Position numbers and translations under genes: made by a program. A DNA stretch of 64,000 nucleotides from Pseudomonadota bacterium (GTDB lineage: Bacteria > Pseudomonadota > Alphaproteobacteria > Rhodobacterales > Rhodobacteraceae): contig JAIUPC010000004.1 in assembly GCA_020161655.1 (NCBI GenBank), positions 186,001 through 250,000 on the forward strand. Reading direction: 5' to 3'. A model generated the notes under the pieces. The model searched no databases and was not told the DNA's origin. It saw only the letters and a list, made by a program, of their open reading frames with translations. Below, piece after piece: positions 52,126-59,926 of the stretch; the first letter of the stretch is position 1; each line of letters opens with the position of its first letter.

Positions 52126-52561
52126 GCGGTCGGTGACGGACCTCGATTTGGACGACACGCAGGAGAGAGAAGCCCGTAAATCAAGGCCATTCAACCCTTT
52201 CTTGGGCATCTTTGCCCTGTGCTTGGGAATGGCATGGCTTTGGGTGCGAGCAGTGACGATATTAGCGCCGTTGATCGTCGCAATGGTTATCCCGATCTTG
52301 GTGGCGCAGTTTTTTTGGGGCAACACCGGATTCTGGGCTGCAGGTTTTTTGGCGGGATTGGCGGTAAATGCAGTTTGGATTGTTTTTGGGATCAAGTTTT
52401 GCTGGCCAGCTTTTTCTGACCTTACCGGGATGGCAGGAACCTTTTTGCAAGGGGTTGGCCGGTTGCGACCGGACGATACAATTGGGGCTGTGAACCGGCG
52501 CTGGAAGGACTTGCACGCCGACGGGCGCAGTTTATGGAGATGCTGGCGTGCCCGACCTTGA
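52115..52561 (+). CDS. Small two-to-three-helix membrane protein, AT-rich
   Basis: About 148 residues. A charged N-terminal tail precedes hydrophobic helices at about 30-60 (GIFALCLGMAWLWV and LAPLIVAMVIPILVAQFF) and about 68-92 (WAAGFLAGLAVNAVWIVFGI), and a cytosolic C-tail follows. It starts at ATG 52115 inside the end of the coiled-coil gene; GTG 52133 is an alternative. Base composition drops: 52381-52440 has 29 G+C of 60, against about two-thirds in neighbours. I do not recognise a family. Its coupling to flanking genes suggests a membrane anchor for the system. Confidence 0.7.
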   Translation: MAGKRSVTDLDLDDTQEREARKSRPFNPFLGIFALCLGMAWLWVRAVTILAPLIVAMVIPILVAQFFWGNTGFWAAGFLAGLAVNAVWIVFGIKFCWPAFSDLTGMAGTFLQGVGRLRPDDTIGAVNRRWKDLHADGRSLWRCWRARP

Positions 52562-53675
52562 CCTGACGACCGACCACAAGGCGCTCGACGACGATCTCGC
52601 CGCGCGGCGGTATTTCAAGAAGTTCGCGGCGATCACCCGGCTGCTGATCCCCGTCTCGGACGAGATGGAGAAGGACCGCGCCTTTTCCGATCTCGATGGC
52701 GCGGTGCTTGAGGATTACATCAACGCCATCGCGCGGAGCTTCAAGGCGCTGAGCCTCAAGTATCTCGTCTCGGGCCGGCTCGACGGGATCGGGCAGAAGC
52801 ATCTGACCATCGACCTTTTGGAAAGCGGGTTTCCGATCTTTCAGGAAATCGTGACCATGGCGAACGATGCCGCGCAGGCGGAGCGGCATCTGGCCGGAAT
52901 GGCGGAGCCGGAGCGCTTGAAGGACGAGATGGTGCGCCAGATCGTCGGGGAACGGGTGGTGCCGACGAAGCTGCAATATGCCCTGTCGCAGCGGCTTTAT
53001 TTCGAGACGCTGCGGACGGGCGGGCTTTTCTTCGCGCAGATGCATCCCGCGGCAGAATTCATCGCCGATGTCTCGGGCGGGCGGCGCGGATACCTGATCC
53101 ACTGGGGCGTCTATGACAGCCAGTTGAACGTGCCTATCATCTACCTGATGGAGGTGGTGGATTCGGGGCGGAAGGCGCTCCCCACGGATGAACGCCGCTG
53201 GCCCGAGGTGCAGGCACATCTTCTGGCGCAGTCGGTGGGGGGGCTGAAGCTCCTGACCATCGCGCGCGGTTTTGATGCGGATTTCGTCGATCTTCACCCC
53301 AAAAGGCTGAGGCGGCTGACCCTTGGCCCGATGTATTCGCAGGCCTTCACGCTCCAGACCGGGGCGATGCGCGAGGTTCTGGACGGGGCGAAGGCGGCGG
53401 AGGGCGAAGACTGGGCCTTGGCCTGGACCACCGAGGAACTGGTGAGCGAGCGGGTCGAGGTGGAGAAGGGCTGGTTCTCCGAGACCGAGCGCGAGGTCTT
53501 CAGGCTCGACCCTTTCGCGCCCGGTGGCGAGGAGAGCGGCGTGACCAGGGTAACCCGGTCGCTGATCCTGCCGGAGCGGCCCTATCAGGTGCTGGCGGAG
53601 AAGGACCCGGAAGGGTTCCGGGCGATGCGGAAATACGTGGTCGGCAAGGATGGCCGGGTGCTGGTTGCCCGCTGA
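52548..53675 (+). CDS. Conserved hypothetical protein of the AAA block
   Basis: A 375-residue soluble protein with no recognised domain. A GTG start at 52548 overlaps the preceding gene by 14 bp. The N-terminal half is mainly helical (residues 20-140); the second half has mixed strands (RRGYLIHWGVYDSQLNVPII, LAQSVGGLKLLTIARGFDAD). There is no signal peptide or membrane segment. It lies directly before the AAA ATPase, separated by the hairpin repeat at 53678-53730, and is likely an adaptor or regulator of it. Confidence 0.75.
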   Translation: MPDLDLTTDHKALDDDLAARRYFKKFAAITRLLIPVSDEMEKDRAFSDLDGAVLEDYINAIARSFKALSLKYLVSGRLDGIGQKHLTIDLLESGFPIFQEIVTMANDAAQAERHLAGMAEPERLKDEMVRQIVGERVVPTKLQYALSQRLYFETLRTGGLFFAQMHPAAEFIADVSGGRRGYLIHWGVYDSQLNVPIIYLMEVVDSGRKALPTDERRWPEVQAHLLAQSVGGLKLLTIARGFDADFVDLHPKRLRRLTLGPMYSQAFTLQTGAMREVLDGAKAAEGEDWALAWTTEELVSERVEVEKGWFSETEREVFRLDPFAPGGEESGVTRVTRSLILPERPYQVLAEKDPEGFRAMRKYVVGKDGRVLVAR

Positions 53676-53677
53676 AG

Positions 53678-53730
53678 GCCGGGGGCGCTGCCCCCGGACC
53701 CCCGAGGTATTTCCGGCAAGATGAAATGAG
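53678..53730. repeat. Dispersed intergenic hairpin repeat, copy 2
   Basis: Inverted copy of the element at 37880-37937. It starts with the hairpin CCGGGGGC-GCT-GCCCCCGG (53679-53697) and ends GGCAAGATGAAATGAG. It sits inside the eight-gene block between the 375-residue gene and the AAA gene, where it may attenuate transcription of the ATPase. Confidence 0.75.
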
Positions 53731-53738
53731 GGTTTGGC

Positions 53739-55676
53739 ATGAGTGAAGCGCGCGGCGAGATGGAGTTGAAGGAAGAGGCGATCCGGGCGCAATACGGCGC
53801 GGCGGCCTCGCTCCTGTCGGGCTTCGACCATGCACCCAGGATCGCCAAGGCGCGGGTGGCCGAGACACCGGCGGAGCGGTCGCCCGGCGTTGGGGCGCGG
53901 CCGATGTTCCGCTCGACCACGCCGGGACTGGTGACGCGTCCGATGGCGCGGCCCGAGGGCGTGCGGCTCATCGAGCGGATCGAGGGGATCGGCGGCGATG
54001 ATCCGATCATCGATCCGACGGAAGCGGTGGTGTTGCAGGCCTTGCGGCGGGCCTTGGCGATTGCGCTGGCGCTGGGTGAGGCGTTTTCGGCGGCGGCCGG
54101 GCTGATCGAGCTGAAGAAGGCCAATCTCGAAAACCGTTTGCCGGCGGAGCGGAAGGCGGAGTTTTCCGAACTGCTGGCGGGCGAGGCCTTGGCCGTGCTG
54201 TCGGTCTTCGCCAATGGGGTGGCGTTTCTTCTGGCCGCCCATGCGACGGCGGAGACGGTGGAGGTGGGTGCGGTCGAGGAGGTTCTGACCGACAATGCCC
54301 AGCTTGCGCTGCATGGCGCGCTCTGGGAGCTGGATCAGGACATCGCGGTTTTCGCCGCCGAGCCGCCGAAGCTGGTGCCGACGGTCCTTGGCTATGCCGA
54401 GCAGCTGATGGCCAAGGTCAAGGCGCGGGCCGAAAGCGCGCCGCGACTCCTGGCCTTCACCGGGGCGAACTACCGGGTCGAGGCCGATGATTTCCCCATC
54501 GCGGGCTTCGAGCCGGCGCGGAAGGCGCGCGGCACCACGTTGGTGATGTCGTTCAAGAAGCCCTCCGAGGTCGTCGGCAACCATATCGCCAAATATCAGG
54601 CGATGCGGCTTGCAAAGATGCTGATGGCCTATGATTTCGAGCGGAAGCTCAACCCCTTCGCCGAGCTTGGCGGCTTCATCTTCACCTTCATGGGCGACGG
54701 CAAGCCGGGGACGGGGAAGACCACGCTCATCCAGATGATGGCGGGTCTGATCGACGGTTATTGCAAGGTGGCGGGCTATCCCTTCCGCTATCAGAACCTT
54801 TCGATCGACAATGTGGATTCCTATCAGGGCAAGTCGGGGCAGAATGCGAAGGCCTTCATCACCACCGTCATGGACCCCGCCGTGATCGGTTTCGGCACCG
54901 TCGATGACATCGACCAGGTGGCCGGCAAGCGCGGCGACCGGCAGAGCTCGGCCGGGCAGCAGGAGATTACCGCCGTGCTGATGGAGGCCTTTGCCGGGGC
55001 GAATACCGTGGTGCGCGGCAACTGCACCTTCGGCATGTTCTCGAACTACCCGGAGAATGTCGACGACGCTTTGCGCCAGCGGGCCGGGGCGCGGTTCCTC
55101 GTCGACGGGCCGCAGAGCCGGGAGGACTATATCGACATCCTGGCGCTGCTCCTCGGCAAGAACCATGCGATCCCGGTGGGCGAGCATGAGCTTTACGCCG
55201 CACAGGAGATCAAGCGGGCGGTGGCGGCGTCCTTCGAGGGGCATTCGCAGCCGCATGAGGACGGGTTGAAGGCGGTGTGGGTGGCGGTCGAGGGGTCGGT
55301 CGGGCCTCTGGATACTTTGGCGAAACTCGGTGCCTATCTGAAGGCGATCCAGGAGGCGGACGGGCGCTTTACCGGGCGGGCGGTCAAGAACATCACCGAT
55401 GCGGTGAAGGTCCGCGCCATGGATTTCGAACTGCCGGACGAGTGGATGGAAAAGCCGGACCTGTTCCTGTTCAAACCCTACGACGAGAAGAAGGCAATGA
55501 TCGAGGGGCTTCGGCGCCCCATCACTGTCGAGATGGTGGTGCAGGAGATCAACCGCTACGCGGATTCGGAATTCCGCTATGCCGACAAGTCGGATGAGGT
55601 GGCGATCGAGGGGGCCGTCAGGGACATGCGGCGGATGGAAGAGGCGAAGAGAAGGTATCTGGAGGGGAAGGGGTGA
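53739..55676 (+). CDS. AAA+ ATPase, centre of an uncharacterised gene block
   Basis: A 645-residue protein. The N-terminal 310 residues are helical and unlike known domains. A AAA+ core follows with Walker A GDGKPGTGKTT (319-329, Lys327), Walker B FGTVDDID (about 385-392), sensor-1 Asn436 in GMFSNYPENVDD and arginine residues in ALRQRAGARF (about 446-455), so all ATPase parts are intact. A C-terminal helical region ends in a charged tail. There is no membrane segment. It is followed by a GTG start overlapping its stop. Such ATPases remodel proteins or membranes; the target here is unknown, presumably one of the coiled-coil or membrane proteins beside it. Confidence 0.85.
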   Translation: MSEARGEMELKEEAIRAQYGAAASLLSGFDHAPRIAKARVAETPAERSPGVGARPMFRSTTPGLVTRPMARPEGVRLIERIEGIGGDDPIIDPTEAVVLQALRRALAIALALGEAFSAAAGLIELKKANLENRLPAERKAEFSELLAGEALAVLSVFANGVAFLLAAHATAETVEVGAVEEVLTDNAQLALHGALWELDQDIAVFAAEPPKLVPTVLGYAEQLMAKVKARAESAPRLLAFTGANYRVEADDFPIAGFEPARKARGTTLVMSFKKPSEVVGNHIAKYQAMRLAKMLMAYDFERKLNPFAELGGFIFTFMGDGKPGTGKTTLIQMMAGLIDGYCKVAGYPFRYQNLSIDNVDSYQGKSGQNAKAFITTVMDPAVIGFGTVDDIDQVAGKRGDRQSSAGQQEITAVLMEAFAGANTVVRGNCTFGMFSNYPENVDDALRQRAGARFLVDGPQSREDYIDILALLLGKNHAIPVGEHELYAAQEIKRAVAASFEGHSQPHEDGLKAVWVAVEGSVGPLDTLAKLGAYLKAIQEADGRFTGRAVKNITDAVKVRAMDFELPDEWMEKPDLFLFKPYDEKKAMIEGLRRPITVEMVVQEINRYADSEFRYADKSDEVAIEGAVRDMRRMEEAKRRYLEGKG

Positions 55677-56461
55677 AGGCGCTGGTTCGTAACCCTATTG
55701 CTTGGGGTATCACGCTTTCCGGACTGGTTCTCTTGTTGGTCCTCGGGCTTGCGTGCGTGCGAGATGATACTGGGACAACAGGATATGCGCGCTTCCTAAC
55801 TCTAGAACCTAATGCCATGGGGGATACTCTTGCGGGTATATTCGCAAGTCTCGCATTCATATGGATTGTCGTGACTGTGTTTATTCAAAGTGCTGAGTTG
55901 CGCGAGCAGCGCAAAGTCCTTAAAGCGCAGCGATTCGAATTTGAGCAAATGGCTGCGGCGCAGAAGGCTCAAGTTGACGCGCTGCGCGCTCAAGCAGAGA
56001 TATTTCTTGATGAGCAGAAGGACCGTCACGAGAGGCGCGCCGAAAAATTGTTCTTGGCGCAACTTGAGTCCGTAAAGAACAAGATGCTTGAAATTGCAAA
56101 GCCTGGTGAATTTTGGTTGTATGAGCGAGATGGCAGAGTCAGCTCATTTCGGATTGGAGATAACCAATATGAGTCTAGATTGAGGCTATTGGCAGGCCGG
56201 GACATGATCGATAGTATTTTTAATGAACTGCGTGCGGCTCTAGAAACGCTGAAAATATTAAATAACAAGGGTGAACTGAGGGCTTTCCCGGGAAAGAAAA
56301 TACTTGAAGCGCTGGAAGAGCGAATAATTGACTTGCAGCAAGCGGATGGTCTGTCAGAAGCTACGCGCATTGTTCTCTACGACTACGGGCTAGAGCGAAT
56401 TGAGAGCGCAATAGATGAGATCTTGTCCATCTCCTCCAGATTGCCGGAGCAGTCCCCATGA
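55673..56461 (+). CDS. AT-rich membrane-anchored coiled-coil protein inside the AAA block
   Basis: 262 residues. Two N-terminal membrane helices (GITLSGLVLLLVLGLACV and TLAGIFASLAFIWIVVTVFI, ending about residue 72) are followed by a long coiled coil (about 73-135, for example REQRKVLKAQRFEFEQMAAA) and a helical C-terminal domain. GTG 55673 overlaps the ATPase stop by 4 bp and the end overlaps the next start by 4 bp. Base composition is foreign to the region: 56041-56100 has 23 G+C of 60. It looks like a transferred or fast-evolving member embedded in a conserved operon. No family recognised. Confidence 0.78.
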   Translation: MKALVRNPIAWGITLSGLVLLLVLGLACVRDDTGTTGYARFLTLEPNAMGDTLAGIFASLAFIWIVVTVFIQSAELREQRKVLKAQRFEFEQMAAAQKAQVDALRAQAEIFLDEQKDRHERRAEKLFLAQLESVKNKMLEIAKPGEFWLYERDGRVSSFRIGDNQYESRLRLLAGRDMIDSIFNELRAALETLKILNNKGELRAFPGKKILEALEERIIDLQQADGLSEATRIVLYDYGLERIESAIDEILSISSRLPEQSP

Positions 56462-57819
56462 TCCACCTCATCCAACGCGGCCTGATGTTCGGCAACCTCG
56501 TTGCCGTCGAAAGCCCTGCCCTCATCGAACGCTACAACCGCGCCCTGAAGGCCCTGACCGGCAAGCAGACCGCCCTCACGGATTTCCACATCGACATCTC
56601 CGGCTACGCCCCGGAAATCGGCGATGAGCTGGGCGACCACCTTTACCTCAACAAGAACGGCATGAACCGGCAGTTCATCCTGCTCTCCACCGAGCAGAAG
56701 GATGCGCCGCTGCTCAACGCCAAGTTCTCCACCTCGCGCGGCATTCTCCGCCGTTTCATCGCCGAGAATGAGGCGCAGCTTTTCTCCCTCACCGCCCGCG
56801 ATGCCGTGGCGGGGGAACTGGAGAATACCGTCTTCGACCTCACCTCCCCGGCGAAACTTTTCGACATCCGCCGCATCACCGTCGTGGCCGACACCACCGG
56901 CAATCACCTCGCCGAGGCGGAAAAGCTTGGCAAACTGATCGAGCGTTTCCGGGCCGAGGAGGACGCCTGGTGGGATGATGTGCTGATCGGTGAGATGATC
57001 GGCCTGGCCCAGAAGACCGGCGATGTCACCCGCAATCCGGTGAAGCTCAAGGCCACGACATTCGAGCAGGGCAACTTCTGGACCTCGCATTTCGGCGGCA
57101 TCTACATCTTCCGCGACCTCGACCATCCGGCGGCGATCTCCACCCTGCCGAAGCAGTCGCTCGGGGCGCTGCCGATCCGCTATGTCTTCGACATGTCGGA
57201 CCGCAACCAGATCGCCAAGTTCCTTGAGATCAATGATCTGGCCGAACCCATCGTCACCGCGCGCGGCGCCGATGCGGCGGCGATCCTCAGGCAGAAGATG
57301 GATTTCATCCTTGTCGATGCCGCCGCCTCCCTTGGCCTCGACATCGGCCATGGCTCCCGCCGCGACCTGCGCGCTGCCGCCGCCGCGATGGGCGGGCATC
57401 TGCCGGAGGAATTCCAGGGGCTGGCGGCCCTTCTGAACTGGGTGGAGACCGGCGGGCAGTGGCCGCGCATCACCTCGACGCACCCGTCCTATTTCTACAC
57501 GCTCCGCGCCAAGCCCCATGCCGACCGCGATCTGGTGAACATGCTTCTGGCCGAGTTGTCGCCCCTCGACGTGCGCCAGCTTTTCATCTGCCACAAGGAG
57601 CTTTTCTACCGCACCTATGCCGGATGGCCCGAGGTGAAGAAGCAATATGTGGCCGATTATCTTGAACGCGAGTATCAGATCGACAAGGCCGGCGCGCGCC
57701 GGGCGCTCTTCGGGCCGGAACCGGACATGACCGGCGATGCACCCGCTGCCGTGGCGCGCCCGCGCGACATCGTCGAAGCCGTCGGCCCCTGGGGTGCGGT
57801 AAGGAGGGGGAAGGGATGA
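56458..57819 (+). CDS. DUF6638-like conserved protein
   Basis: A 453-residue soluble protein that I recognise as resembling the uncharacterised DUF6638 family of Rhodobacterales: LIQRGLMFGNLVAVESPALI, TDFHIDISGYAPEIGDELGD, YLNKNGMNRQFILLSTEQKD, and near the end LDVRQLFICHKELFYRTYAG. There is no signal, membrane segment or nucleotide-binding motif. It overlaps both neighbours by 4 bp. Function unknown; conservation beside the ATPase suggests it is a core component. Confidence 0.75.
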   Translation: MIHLIQRGLMFGNLVAVESPALIERYNRALKALTGKQTALTDFHIDISGYAPEIGDELGDHLYLNKNGMNRQFILLSTEQKDAPLLNAKFSTSRGILRRFIAENEAQLFSLTARDAVAGELENTVFDLTSPAKLFDIRRITVVADTTGNHLAEAEKLGKLIERFRAEEDAWWDDVLIGEMIGLAQKTGDVTRNPVKLKATTFEQGNFWTSHFGGIYIFRDLDHPAAISTLPKQSLGALPIRYVFDMSDRNQIAKFLEINDLAEPIVTARGADAAAILRQKMDFILVDAAASLGLDIGHGSRRDLRAAAAAMGGHLPEEFQGLAALLNWVETGGQWPRITSTHPSYFYTLRAKPHADRDLVNMLLAELSPLDVRQLFICHKELFYRTYAGWPEVKKQYVADYLEREYQIDKAGARRALFGPEPDMTGDAPAAVARPRDIVEAVGPWGAVRRGKG

Positions 57820-58094
57820 TCGGATTCGCGCGGCTGGCGGTCTTCGGCCTCATCGGCATGACCATCGCCTTCTGGCTTCTCAGGCTCTACTTCAGTTCGA
57901 CCCAGCGCGAGGAACTGGAAAAGCAATGGGACGCCGATCACCCCGGCGGGGGCGACAGCACCGCCCGCGATGCCTATATCGACGGGGGCATGGCTGAATA
58001 TCGCAAGAGCCTTGGCCGCAAGCTCATCTGGCTCGTCTATGTCATCCCGACGCTGGCGGTCATCGTCCTTCTCTACCTGACCAACGAATACTGA
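57816..58094 (+). CDS. Small protein with two membrane helices
   Basis: 92 residues. Membrane helices lie at about 4-26 (FARLAVFGLIGMTIAFWLL) and 70-89 (LIWLVYVIPTLAVIVLLYL), joined by an acidic loop with REELEKQWDADHPGGGD. ATG overlaps the previous stop by 4 bp and it ends 7 bp before the DUF1523 gene. It is probably an inner-membrane subunit of the same complex. Confidence 0.75.
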   Translation: MIGFARLAVFGLIGMTIAFWLLRLYFSSTQREELEKQWDADHPGGGDSTARDAYIDGGMAEYRKSLGRKLIWLVYVIPTLAVIVLLYLTNEY

Positions 58095-58101
58095 GGCGAT
58101 C

Positions 58102-58776
58102 ATGAGATATGTGAAATGGACCTTCCTGACGCTCATCGCGCTGATCGTCATCGGCTTTCTGCACTACACCTTGCCGCAGCATGACATCGTGCGGGTGGTG
58201 AACACCTATCAGGAACGCCAGGATCTGGGCGACTGGACGCGGATCTTCTGGTCGACGCCGGATGACCAGTCCGGCACGCTGACCAACCGCGACGTGCAGT
58301 TCATCTCGGCCTTCAAGACCAACGGCAAGGCGATCGTCTACCGGAACGAGGATACCGGCTGGAACTGGCCGCCCTATTTCAAGTTCGACACGGCGAGCCT
58401 GCAGGCCGAGGCGGACGACCTGAAATCCACCGCCGATGCGCCGAAATGGGCGGTCGTCACCCATTACGGCTGGCGCAACCCCTATATCTCCGCCTTCCCG
58501 AATGCGGTGACGATCAAGCCGGTCGCCGGGCCGGACGTGACCATCATCCCGTGGTTCAACATCTTCTTCCTCGGCTTCCTCCTGATTGCCGGGCTGATGA
58601 TCCGCCGCATGTGGCTCCAGTTCCGCGAACGCTCCATCGACCCGGTGATCGAGGATATGGGCGAGGCCTGGGACGGGGTCGAAGCCCATGCCGATGCGGC
58701 GGGCCAGCAGGCGCGGGGCGTCTGGGGCCGCTTCACCGCATGGCTCGACACCTTCAAGGGCAAGCCAAGGGTTTGA
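58102..58776 (+). CDS. DUF1523-family membrane protein
   Basis: A 224-residue protein of uncharacterised family DUF1523. One N-terminal membrane helix (WTFLTLIALIVIGFLHYTLP), a periplasmic domain of about 130 residues (HDIVRVVNTYQERQDLGDWT, FKTNGKAIVYRNEDTGWNWP, AVVTHYGWRNPYISAFPNAV), a second helix (FNIFFLGFLLIAGLMIRRMW) and a cytosolic amphipathic tail. It closes the block. The periplasmic part may sense or transmit envelope state to the cytosolic ATPase. Confidence 0.82.
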   Translation: MRYVKWTFLTLIALIVIGFLHYTLPQHDIVRVVNTYQERQDLGDWTRIFWSTPDDQSGTLTNRDVQFISAFKTNGKAIVYRNEDTGWNWPPYFKFDTASLQAEADDLKSTADAPKWAVVTHYGWRNPYISAFPNAVTIKPVAGPDVTIIPWFNIFFLGFLLIAGLMIRRMWLQFRERSIDPVIEDMGEAWDGVEAHADAAGQQARGVWGRFTAWLDTFKGKPRV

Positions 58777-58867
58777 CCGGATGGTCAAGAATCTCATTGC
58801 CGGGATAGGCGACAGAGGCTAGCCTTGCGCGTTATGATCCCGGCAACAGCCAGCCCGAGGTGATGCG

Positions 58868-59842
58868 ATGCAAGCCGACGCCATGGCCCACGGCCAGAAC
58901 AGCCCCCGCAATACGGGCGTGCCCCTTCAGGCCGACTGGTTCGACCATGTCGCGGTCAATACGCCCGCCGCCGAACGCCGCGCGGCGACGCTGACCACCC
59001 GGCGGACGGTCAAGAAGGAATGGCAGGCGGCCTGGCTCGTCAATGCCATCCGCTGCATCGACCTCACGACGCTTGCCGGCGACGATACCGAAGACCGGGT
59101 GCGCCGGCTCTGCGCCAAGGCGGCGCGGCCCTTGGCCGATCACATCATGTCCGGCCTCGGGATTTCCCGGCTGACCACTGGGGCGGTCTGCGTCTATCCG
59201 ACGATGGTCTCTGCCGCTGTGAAGGCCCTGCGCGGCACCGGCATCCCCGTCGCCTCGGTCGCCACCGGCTTTCCCGCCGGGCTGATGCCCTTGGACCTTC
59301 GGCTGGCCGAGATCCGCTATGCCGTGGATCAGGGCGCGGAGGAGATCGACATCGTCATCACCCGCGCCCATGTCCTCGACGGCAACTGGCAGGCCCTTTA
59401 CGACGAGGTCGCGGCGATGCGCGCGGCTTGCGGGGCCGCGCATCTGAAGGCGATCCTCGCGACCGGCGACCTGAAGACCCTGCGCAATGTCTACAAGACG
59501 TCGATGGTGGCGATGCAGGCGGGCGCGGATTTCATCAAGACCTCGACCGGGAAAGAGGGCGTGAACGCTACGCTGCCGGTGTCCTTGGTCATGGCCCGCG
59601 CGCTTCGGGACTACGGCGCGCGGACCGGCTTCCGCATCGGCTTCAAGCCGGCGGGCGGCATGAAGTCGGCCAAAGACGCCATCGCCTGGCAGATCCTGAT
59701 GAAAGAGGAGCTGGGCAACGACTGGCTCCGCCCCGACCTTTTCCGCCTCGGCGCCTCTTCCATGCTCGCCGATATCGAGCGGCAGCTTGAGCATCACATC
59801 ACCGGGCGCTACGCCGCCTCTTCGCGTCATGCGCTGGCATAG
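58868..59842 (+). CDS. deoC: Deoxyribose-phosphate aldolase
   Basis: A 324-residue class I aldolase splitting 2-deoxyribose-5-phosphate into glyceraldehyde-3-phosphate and acetaldehyde. CIDLTTLAGDDTEDRVRRLC, VCVYPTMVSAAVKAL, the Schiff-base lysine in FIKTSTGKEGVNA and FKPAGGMKSAKDAIAW identify it. An N-terminal extension of about 45 residues makes it longer than E. coli DeoC (259), as in eukaryotic-type DERA. It is followed 84 bp later by an aldehyde dehydrogenase that could oxidise the acetaldehyde. Confidence 0.93.
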   Translation: MQADAMAHGQNSPRNTGVPLQADWFDHVAVNTPAAERRAATLTTRRTVKKEWQAAWLVNAIRCIDLTTLAGDDTEDRVRRLCAKAARPLADHIMSGLGISRLTTGAVCVYPTMVSAAVKALRGTGIPVASVATGFPAGLMPLDLRLAEIRYAVDQGAEEIDIVITRAHVLDGNWQALYDEVAAMRAACGAAHLKAILATGDLKTLRNVYKTSMVAMQAGADFIKTSTGKEGVNATLPVSLVMARALRDYGARTGFRIGFKPAGGMKSAKDAIAWQILMKEELGNDWLRPDLFRLGASSMLADIERQLEHHITGRYAASSRHALA

Positions 59843-59926
59843 CGCCGGCCCCTTCTTCTCGCCCACCCCTCGGGCCGGGCGCCACCCGTGCCCCCATCCG
59901 TTCAGACATGAAAGCAGAGCCACCCC

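Noticed and set aside
52422-55256. 944-codon minus-strand open frame across the AAA block
   Set aside because: It is the shadow of the plus-strand genes, His/Arg/Leu-rich with no recognisable motif, while the plus strand shows intact Walker motifs and coupled starts.
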